Shown: in pieces, positions 55,802 to 64,000 of the stretch
How the letters are laid out: each line of letters opens with the position of its first letter
How positions within the stretch are numbered: the first letter of the stretch is position 1
NCBI RefSeq assembly: GCF_000006565.2
Contig: NC_031477.1
Coordinates: forward strand, 6,144,174 to 6,208,173
DNA from: Toxoplasma gondii ME49
Lineage: Eukaryota; Apicomplexa; Conoidasida; Eucoccidiorida; Sarcocystidae
DNA length: 64,000 nt
Direction: 5' to 3'
Made by a program: the position numbers and the translations under genes
The notes under the pieces: generated by a model
The model's input: only the letters and a program-made list of their open reading frames with translations
What the model was told of the DNA's origin: nothing
Databases searched by the model: none

Positions 55802-58800
55802 TCAAAGAGAGTCCGTGCAGGGGTCTCCGAGAAGCTTAGCACATTCACACCATTCCATGCCTGCACCAATCCGAATTGTGCGGTGACGCTAAAACCCTTA
55901 GAGACTCTTCCAACCCAATGAAGAAAAGCCGAACTGGTTCCTGAAGTCCTTTTTCTCGCTGCTCTTGTGTTTTTATCGGTGTCGTATCGACTCCACTAGT
56001 AGAAGCTGAAAAAAGCCAACAGTACCCCCTTCTCCCTGCTTCTGTTGGTTGCCAAGACAAGTCTGAACGTCTCGTTGCTTCCCTCGTTTCCCCCTCTGAG
56101 TTAGGTTCCTTCCGCTCTCCGACTTCTCTTGCTCTTCTCCTGACGAACGACACTTACCCCGATTGATGACTTTCAAGAGAGCAGGATTTTCGATGGCGGC
56201 GCTCACTCGTTCCTTGTCTTTCAGTTGGCGGTTTATCGTCTTGAACGACACGTGCTTGCCATCAGCGATTCGAATTTCGCTCTTCATCCAGACAGGGGCT
56301 GACCGCAAGAGCTTCACCAGAATCAGCAATCCAATTAACGTCGCCTGAGGCAGAGAGAACGACGCGTCGACGCGTCGACAAAATAGCGAACGACGAGAAA
56401 AAAGCGAGGATGGGAAAACGAAGCAAATAAAAATACTGCAAACGACTGGACTTCCCGAAAAGTAACTACAAAAACAAGACCCGCGGACACCATCCCGGAA
56501 GCTTGACATACCTAAAAACATATAGTTCCGCTGTTGGGGCTGACGAAAACCCCTGACCAAAAAGCAAGCTGAAGTTTACACAAACGTGCACGCATAATGC
56601 CTACACAGGCATGCAACGAAATCGGTCAGAAAAAGTACACTCACACATACAACTATATGTATAGAAATATGGGGAAGAATCTCGTTACGTGAACGTTTTC
56701 TGTACAAAACGAAACATATAGGTGTATATCTCAACCTTTTTCGATGGAAACAGAAGAGTCTCGCTTGTCTCGGCTTTTACCTGAGAGCAGTGAGGAATGG
56801 TGGGCTGGAAGGAGACACTGACACTGCAGCGTCGACCTCTTCCACTTTTGTAGGCGAGTTCCAAGGCCCTGACTTCTCGCTGCACTGACGGCAGACCGCG
56901 TGCACTTGGTCGTTTCCTCGACGCGCAGATTTCCTCTTCTCCTCCTCCCACTGTCTCTTCCCTGTCACCTCCTCCGCTGGCGTCGAGTGTTGCGTTTGCT
57001 TTGGAAGTCGAACAACAGGAAGGAGAGGCAACAGTCGAAGAAAAAGAGGAGCGTAGCGACGGTTTTTGGTATTCTCTGCCACCAACGCATGCACCTAAAT
57101 CGGGGACAGAAAAATGCATCCCTGACTCCGGAAAGACGTTTTGAGTATTGTCTCGCGTCTCCCGAGTGTCCTGCCCGCTTCCTCGGCTCGAAGGCACTTC
57201 GTTCTCCTGCTCTGCGTGCAGACAGCTTTCCTTGTCTGAAACGGGGAAGAAGAAGGACTCGATATCGTCGCAAGAACCTAAATCACTCTCTCCAGAGGAG
57301 AGACTGCTCACGCTAGAGTTGCTTTCCAAGTCCGATAACAGTGGCGAATTCGAGGCATACCCACTCTCCGGAAAGCGCCGTCGCCGGCCTCCCCACCGGC
57401 TCCGAATATAAGCGGACGCGCGTCCGGGCCCGCAAGAAGGAAGCGCGCTCTGGTGACCTCTGGAGTCGCAGGCGTCGGAGTCGGACTCCACACTCTCTTG
57501 ATCGCTGGAGTCAGACAATTCACAGCTACCACTCACAGTCAGCCTCTTCGGAGCGACTACGTCGAGTTGCTCCAGCGAGTATGGATGTTCAGGGTCTTGA
57601 ATGTGTTTGATATAATTGTAGAGCTCCTGGGAACCGCAAACAACACCACCGTCCAGCTTCACTGCACTTCAAAAGTGCACACAAACATCCACACATCGAC
57701 ATGTAAATCGAGTTCAGAGAGTCGCGTGGGGGGGGGGTGAGGGGCTACTTCCAGATTGCTTCCTTTCTGCACTTCAGAAGCAGAGTAAGATTTTAGAGCC
57801 ACTGACAAAGTTCACAAACGCTCGAGTGTGAAGTTGGAAGGACCTCAGTGGCTGCATTTCCTCACAAGGAAAACGAGTTCCGGACCCCCTATACAGAAGA
57901 GGGGTGAGGGTGCAAAGAGGCTATCGCATCCTCCGTTCAAAGCCGACATTGAGAATACAAAGGACACAACCACACAACGGCCTGGAACTATCACATTACA
58001 GACAGACATTGCCTCTGTGCAGATGATCTGGACACACATGGACGTGCGATGCCTGTAACGAAAAAAAATCTTCTCATCTAGTCGCATTCGTCGAAGGGCA
58101 AAAGCGGCAGCAAAGCAGGCATCCGCTTTCTTTCCTGCGTAAACGCATGGCCATGTGAGGTTGGGTTTCCATGCCGTTCCAGCTGCTTCTCCACTTTTTT
58201 TCTCGCGCTCTTACCTCGACAGTGAAGGGTTCCCTCGACCACAAGCGTCTGCGCATTTGTTTCTTCAACATCCACTTTTTCACAGCTCGATCTGCTTCCT
58301 CCAGCGCGTCCGCGCCGTCTCTGGTCTCCTCACCCTTCTCGTCTGCACTTCGTTGTCTCTCGGCTTCGTCCTTCCGCTCTCTGCTGCCTTGTTCGCCTCC
58401 CTCTAACTCTCCCAGATTCGCCTCTCTTGGGGAGGATCGTATTCTCCCGCGTCTCTCATTCTCTTCGTCTCGGCTCTTTTCCACGAGGTTGGCCACACGC
58501 TTCTCTGTCTTCAAAAGCGAAAGGTAGTCCGCGACTTGTCGCCGAACATCTTGTTTTCGACGATACAGAGAACCGTGGATTCCGCTGTTTCCGCTGATGG
58601 CACGGAGAGCCTGTTCGCTCCGCAGAAGGTCGGCCTTTGTGGGGGCTAGCGCCTCGCTTGCTTCTCTGAAAAGGGAAGGAGGAACGGCGCTCTCTGCAGT
58701 CGCCATGCCCGACGCGTCGGTCTGCTGGTGACAAGCTCGTTGGGTTGCATGTGCGGGAAGAAGGGGGAAGTAGAAAATCTTGGGATTGGCTAAGGAACAG

Positions 58801-58946
58801 CTCCAGTTGGGGCTTCGTGACGAGGCGCTGAAGAGCGACGCCAGCCGCCCTCGCGAAGTGACGTGAAAACCGTCCGCATCTGGGGCAAAGACATCCTGAT
58901 CCGACTCGGGCTCGTCTTCCAACACCGTAGGATTTGGATTGTCCAT
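55802..58946 (-). CDS. CIA2: CIA2/MIP18-family cytosolic iron-sulfur assembly factor with large insertions
   Basis: The family is the targeting subunit of the cytosolic Fe-S assembly complex that hands clusters to nuclear and cytosolic apoproteins. Four exons (58946-58215, 57626-56781, 56344-56158, 55860-55802) join in phase to give about 607 aa, against about 160-230 in human and yeast. The family core is split into: N-terminal MDNPNPTVLEDE; EPFTVEELYNYIKHIQDPEH and YSLEQLDVV around the first junction; FQPTIPHCSQ with the conserved reactive Cys, joined by splicing to ATLIGLLILVKLL; and KDKERVSAAIENPALLKVINRG before a short Cys-containing tail. About 225 mostly charged residues follow the N-terminal motif, and about 180 Ser/Glu-rich residues are inserted before the second core strand. 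The ATG at 58946 is the first in frame and begins the family motif. Confidence 0.9.
57728..57738. repeat. short poly-G run
   Basis: A run of about ten G in intron 1 of the CIA2-like gene; such runs are prone to length errors. Confidence 0.85.
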
Positions 58947-60546
58947 TTGGCTCCGCCGAATTTCTCGCACGGAAAGAAAAGACCGGAGCGACAGGCGCGA
59001 CAAAGAGAAAGGGGCAAAGATGGAACGGGAATCTTAAAAAACAACTTCGCGACTGGACACCGGCTGAACACTCGACTCAAAGAACGCAGGGTCTTGCCGC
59101 GACTTGCGGAGAAAGCTAGGCAGGACTCCGGCGAAAACACGAGGTTTGGGGATGAAGGAGACAAGATGGAGAAGAGAAAACGGTGTGCCAAAGAGACAAA
59201 GACACAGCGACAAGACAAAAAACAAACGGGAACGCCCCGCGAGGGGAACAGCAACCTAGGCGACAACGGGAAGGTCGAGCCCGAAACTTCGGGTTAATAC
59301 ATCAGCTTCAAGCGCAAAAAATGGACCTGGATTCACATTCTTCGCTTCAACATGTGAAAGCAAAAAAATGTGATATCGACTGTTCGAGTTTCTGCGGGAA
59401 ACCTTCAAAACGAAGCACGAGACGGGACGTCACGAGCTCCATGCATGCATGCACTGGTTTCCCGCGTTGGATTCAGTCCACCTGAAGAAGGAAAGGGAAC
59501 TCCAACCTACAACGCATATAATGGTAATAACTATACATGCAAATGTCTGGTGACGGAAAGCAAGATCTTGACATCCGTGAGCACACAGATGGCCGCATAT
59601 ATGTATTTGCAGGCACGCCGCCGTTGACCCAACTAGTGAAGCCTGTATACGTGTCCATGGATACGCATAATATATATACATATATAGTTTGCATGTTTAC
59701 GTATTATTCTTGTGCATGCTATATGAGGTGCGATGTAAAGATGCAAATCAAAATCGGGGACCCACTCAAGAAATATAGCTTATTAGCTCAGCTGCGAGGA
59801 ACATATCCTACTAAATGTATCCATATGTGTATATATAGTGTTTTCGTCACTCAGTCTTCGTTGCAGTCCTTGCAGGTTCAGTCTGTTGGACGCAGCTTTT
59901 CTGTGAAAGCCTTTTACCCATACGGGCAGGCATTGGGAGACGTGCAAAGCGATGGGGGCTCTCCTGGTGTTGACCCTCAACGTGGTTGAGAAAAGCAGGT
60001 CCTGCGAATTCTCTGTTGCTGTTCGTACGCAGAGAGCTGCCACTTTTCCCATCTGGCACCCGTCCGTGTGCCGTGCGAAACAAGTTGCTTCGTCGTTTAT
60101 CTTCGAGTTCCATAGGGTGCTTGAGCCTCCTCTCTGAGCTTTCGTTTCTTTCGTTACACCACCCCCCTTGCTTGCAGTCGTGGAGCGGTCATTCGTATGT
60201 TAACAATTGGCCGTCGATCCTCTAGTCACCAGGAAGACATCCAGAACAGACACTGTTTGATGCAGCGTGCGAAAGTGGACTTGCATGTAAGAACTTGTAA
60301 CTCAGACACATTCCTTTGAGAGCCGCGGAGCTGAAAAGGTCAGCAAAACAGCAAGCGGCCTCCTATATACCACAGTTCCACGCGCCCACTGCTAATGGAG
60401 TTCACGGGGCTCTGTTGTTGGTGTACGTAAGGAGTTCCTAACACCTAAGCACTTTCAGGGCATTTGCAGCATTACAAGAAAGAGTGTGTTCTGCTGTGGA
60501 GTATGCTGTCCATGTTGTGTATTCGCTGTACTCTCAACCCAGAATG

Positions 60547-60639
60547 GATGCCTCCTCCATCGTTTCTTCTTAGGTCAGATACCTCCGTCACCGTTTCTTC
60601 TTAGGTTAGATATCTCCGTTATCATTTCTTCTTGCGTTT
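60547..60639. repeat. three tandem copies of a 31-bp unit
   Basis: Copies start at 60547, 60578 and 60609 and share tccgt/tccat followed by c-gtttcttcttaggt; the third is the most diverged. Confidence 0.85.
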
Positions 60640-61721
60640 GCATCAACGGGTGCATTGCCTGGCAACATGGGAGCACAAAGCTGTGTGCAGACAGAGGGTC
60701 GAGCGGGATGGTGTACAGCATTCACAGAAGAAAAAGCAGACATCTGTATCTTGTAAGTGCATCGACATCCAGCGCCCTCGGTCTTTCTGAGACAGAAGGC
60801 ACAGTTTTGGCTGCCGCCAGTTCGCTGACATTTTGCCTCTCCAAAAAAGTGAAGTGTTTGTCCCGCTGAAACACCCGTAACATCTACGATTGACGACTGC
60901 ATACGTGGCCGCACCCAGTGCACGCATGCACCAACGGACAGGTGGGCACTGTGCCGTTCGTGTTTCTGTGAGCTCGAGAAGGCGAGACAATTCTTCCTTT
61001 GCGTTTCATATTTCGATTGTGGAGCCCGTGTGCAGATCCCAGGTTTTCTGTACAGGAATTGGTCGCAAGGGCTCGCGAGGAAGAACAAGAAAACAAAGGA
61101 CCCGAAAAACGGATCCTTTGTGAGCCGATCCCAGGGGACTTGCCGCAGGGACCAGCACCTGCACAACCGGATAAATTTACTTCTTCACTGTGCATGCAGT
61201 TTAGCCACCGCACTGTACAAGTGGATACACAGAAAGATGGAACGCTTCGCCAATAACAGAAGAGCATCGATCGAAGTACATATGCCGGCACGTAGGTACC
61301 TCGCTAGGTGAACTGACCACACGTTTCCCAATACAATCAGTGAAAGCCTTTTTGAGTTCATGAACGGAGGAAAGATTCCCGGTATTTCCACTAGACTGTT
61401 CTTTGCCGATGCAATCAAATTGGAAGGAGAAACTCGCGGGGTTGCTGTCTGCTGATGCCGCTGCCTTCTTCCGTCAGCCTCACGAATCAGCCCGCCAGTG
61501 CGACACAGATAAAACGCCTATCGGCTGCAACTTCTGCTGATTTCCCGCCTTCGACTCGGACTCCTATCATTCCGGTCTCTTCTGAAAAAACAAAATCCCC
61601 ATTCACAACTGGGTGCTTCTCCGGAACTCCGTAAAATTCCAGTCTCGTTCACATGTGTAGAAAGAAACAGTGCAGAGATGAAGGGATAAAAAACAACAAA
61701 CGTGAGTGTCGATCTAAGCAC

Positions 61722-61741
61722 ATATATATATATATATATAC
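61722..61741. repeat. TA microsatellite
   Basis: About ten TA units followed by a CA step, in the region between the CIA2-like and RNPS1-like genes. Confidence 0.95.
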
Positions 61742-62366
61742 ACATGCATGAAAGTACATCCATACCTACAAGTGTTTTGCATGCGGACTTACCTACTCGC
61801 ATATTTCCACTTAGGTCAGTGCGCAAGCAAATCATCGATCTACGCTGCTATTTATATTTAGCGACACACGTAGAAACATGTACATAGTCGAAAACAGGCA
61901 TTTGCCTAAAGCAACATGTCGATTTCTAGGCGACTGTGAAAATGCAAAGGTGCCTTTCGTTGAGGGGCCGTGGCGGGTGTCGACAAAAACGCCTTCTTTG
62001 AAATAGAATGTGTCAAAAGTGCATGCGTCCCGAAGCCAAGACTTTTCTACCTGGAGGTGCGCGAGTCCCTTTTTGGAGATTGGTCTCGAGACGGCGGAGA
62101 CATCGACCCTGGATAAAAACAAAACATGGCACTTTCCTCTTCGTTCGTACGCCTCTACAAGCGCCATCGATTAAGTCCATGCAACACTTTCTTCACTGTA
62201 AAAAGATACAAAAAAACCTTCGACTACGATCACACACATGTATGCATGCACGCATGTATGTTTGGACGGATGCACCTGTGTATGTACAGGTGTGCTTGCA
62301 GCGAGGTAGCAACGCCGCGCCGTCTGTCTCTTTGTTTGCACTGGTGTCCGTTGTTTAGACTACTTC

Positions 62367-63778
62367 TTATCCGAAGGCAGAGAGCTCGAAGATGAAAGGC
62401 TTACGATCCTTTCTGCGAAGAGAGACAGAGTAGCTTGGACTTCTTCGGCGATACGAAGAACGAGGCGGACTCCTCCCGCGCCTGGAAAGACCATTGCGCG
62501 CCGGCGACCCTCGTCCCCCGTGCCTGGCCCCCGATGACGCGGCAGGCCCTGCAGCCGCTGCCAGGCGAGCCTTTTCAGCTGCGGTGGAAAACAGCAGAAA
62601 CACGAACAGGGTGAGGGAGGAACTCTCGGACGGGAGCGGAGACGGGGCAAGACCGATGTGTGAAGTCCTCTAACGTCTGATACTCTCAACGAGAGATTAA
62701 AACAAAAGAGCTTGAACTGAACCGGCGCATGCAAAAAAAAGAAAATTTTGGTGGTGTGAGGTCGAGATAAAGAAAAGAAAGCGACACCAACTCAGCACAC
62801 CAACAGACACTCCCCGAAATACTAGCAAGAACCGCTTCTGCTTTGTCAGCAGACAAATAAAAAATCTGAACCTGCACCGGTGTACATGCATGCGTGAGTG
62901 TATGACTGAATGTACGTACTGCATATATATATATATATATAGGACTATGTGAGGGGTCGACCTGTGTAAAACGAATAGTTGCGAAGAGAGAGTAGCCTCT
63001 TTTCGAGAGACGCGAAGTGCGTTACTTTGCATTTGAAGACTCTGTAGCCCTGACCGACGAGTCGTTTCCTTCTCTCCTACCTTGCCTCTGCTCCTTCACT
63101 TTCGAACTAAATTCCACCTTCATGGCGCGACCATCCAACATTCCCTGTTCACAAATAACACAAAAAAGAGAACACAGAAAAAGCGAAAAGAAGCACATAT
63201 CCACCCCGTCGATCCTCCACTACACATGTGTGTATGTACATACATGTACGGATACATGTCGCTTCTGCTCTCTTTCCCTCTGTCTCTCTATCTTGGTCGC
63301 GCGCTGTGTCTCTTTCTCTTGTTCTCTCCAACTTGTTCTCTGTCTCTGTCTCGTTCTTGCTCTCTCTTCCCACCTGTTTTCTCTCTTCTCGTCCTCTCTT
63401 CCCTTCCACTTCTTTCTTCACCTGTCTCTGTCTCGACCCCTCTCGTTCGCTTTCTCTCCCTCTTCAGTGTCTCTTCCCCTCCAGTTCTTGCTCCCTCTCT
63501 CCTTCTTCTCTTCCTCAGCGTCTGTTTCTTCCTCTCGCCGTCGTTCTATCTCGCTTTCTTGCGCGTACTTGGTTGAGGTGCTCTCGAGCCAGCTCGGCTT
63601 CTCTGACGGAGTCGAACTCTACGTACGCGTAGCCTTTCGGAATTCCTGCGACTTTATCGACTGCGACGGTGCAGGAAGTGACGACTCCATATAAGCCGAA
63701 GATTTCTCGCAAGTGCTCCTCCCGGACGTTGCGCGTCAGGGAAGACACATTCAGCGTACATTCCAGCACGCGCTTCAT
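62367..63778 (-). CDS. RNPS1: RNPS1-like RRM splicing factor with short SR tail
   Basis: It is probably a nuclear pre-mRNA splicing or exon-junction-associated factor. Three phase-matched exons, 63778-63569, 63144-63081 and 62578-62367, give 161 aa. The RRM spans about residues 5-85: RNP2 is TLNVSSLTRNV, followed by REEHLREIFGLYGVV, then RNP1 as KGYAYVEF, and the fourth strand comes from exon 2 (GMLDGRAMKVEF). The C-terminus is Arg/Ser/Gly-rich (RRGRSPPRSSYRRRSPSYS), an SR-type tail. LTRNV and SKGYAYVEF-like wording are typical of RNPS1. The protein is shorter than human RNPS1 because it lacks the long N-terminal Ser-rich region. Other single-RRM SR proteins are alternatives. The ATG at 63778 directly precedes the RRM. 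Confidence 0.88.
62923..62940. repeat. TA microsatellite in RNPS1-like intron 2
   Basis: About nine TA units, with a GCATGC palindrome about 40 bases away. Confidence 0.95.
63260..63535. repeat. long pyrimidine-rich CT-type tract in RNPS1-like intron 1
   Basis: About 275 bases dominated by imperfect tctctgtctc and tctttctc units on the plus strand, hence purine-rich in the transcript. It fills the intron between RRM exons 1 and 2. Confidence 0.85.
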
Positions 63779-64000
63779 CGTGACTAGGAAAGCGGGTGAA
63801 GCGCAAAAAACTGAATCACAGAAAGGGCAGAGAGCCCGAAGAAAAGAACCCCAAGAAAAGATGGACAGAAAGAGTAGACGCGAGACGACCTGTTGAGGTC
63901 TATCTACAAATATCCACGACAGAGGCAGAGCAGAGAGACTGAGAGGTCTGTGACGATGCGGGCGCCTATACCATGGAAGAAAAGCGCATCAAAAGCAAGG
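63779..64000. other. upstream region of the RNPS1-like gene; possible plus-strand start at 63972
   Basis: The window ends 222 bases above the RNPS1-like start. An ATG at 63972 in good context (accATGG) opens a Lys-rich frame (MEEKRIKSK) to the edge. With nine codons visible it cannot be called a gene. Confidence 0.3.

Larger units (their letters stand above)
58947..62366. other. 3.4-kb intergenic region between two minus-strand genes
   Basis: It should contain the CIA2 promoter and the RNPS1-like 3' UTR. Open frames are short on both strands with no motif. A triple GCATGC run lies near 59442, a three-copy 31-bp repeat at 60547, and a TA microsatellite at 61722. Confidence 0.5.

Noticed and set aside
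1..64000. CRISPR arrays, transposases, integrated viral genes, rRNA or tRNA genes
   Set aside because: None were seen. Direct repeats present are microsatellites, minisatellites and coding repeats. A covariance-model tRNA scan could not be run.

Overview
The window looks like nuclear chromosomal DNA of a tissue-cyst coccidian, Toxoplasma gondii or a close relative such as Hammondia or Neospora. Base composition is balanced and the genes are intron-rich with consensus GT-AG sites. Introns carry many TA microsatellites, and GCATGC palindromes are frequent. Proteins have long low-complexity insertions. Two genes have plastid-type functions behind signal-like N-termini, which fits an organism with an apicoplast. 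No bacterial operons, CRISPR arrays, phage genes or transposases were seen.

Layout from left to right: the 3' end of a multi-pass membrane protein gene (+, 2-535); a single-exon CCCH zinc-finger protein (-, 3566-6073); a nine-exon TruB-type tRNA pseudouridine-55 synthase with a signal-like N-terminus (+, 11302-16307); a protein with a possible TAF12-like histone fold at its C-terminus (-, 18802-20037); a nine-exon ethanolamine kinase of the Kennedy pathway (+, 22085-27194); a single-exon IspE (CDP-methylerythritol kinase) of the apicoplast isoprenoid pathway (-, 29297-32944); and a nucleoporin with FG repeats at both ends around a coiled coil, resembling Nup58 (+, 37466-42496).

From about 43.1 to 55.2 kb all coding signal is on the minus strand. 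The main unit is a large unrecognised secreted or membrane gene with at least eleven exons (53296-44373). Orphan exons lie downstream (43.1-43.87 kb) and upstream (53975-55160). Next come a four-exon CIA2/MIP18-family cytosolic Fe-S assembly factor with two very large insertions (-, 55802-58946) and a small RNPS1-like RRM protein with an SR tail (-, 62367-63778). The genes are independent and do not form a pathway cluster. Their only shared theme is that TruB and IspE both look apicoplast-directed.

Exon models for TruB, ethanolamine kinase, CIA2 and RNPS1 were built by checking splice-site phase at every junction. The models for the nucleoporin centre, for both ends of the large minus-strand region, and for a reading-frame break near 49.14 kb are incomplete. 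The most notable observations are a 466-bp block at about 99% identity at both ends of the nucleoporin gene, the large orphan secreted gene with its frame break, and the inflated conserved enzymes (IspE about 1215 aa, CIA2 about 607 aa).
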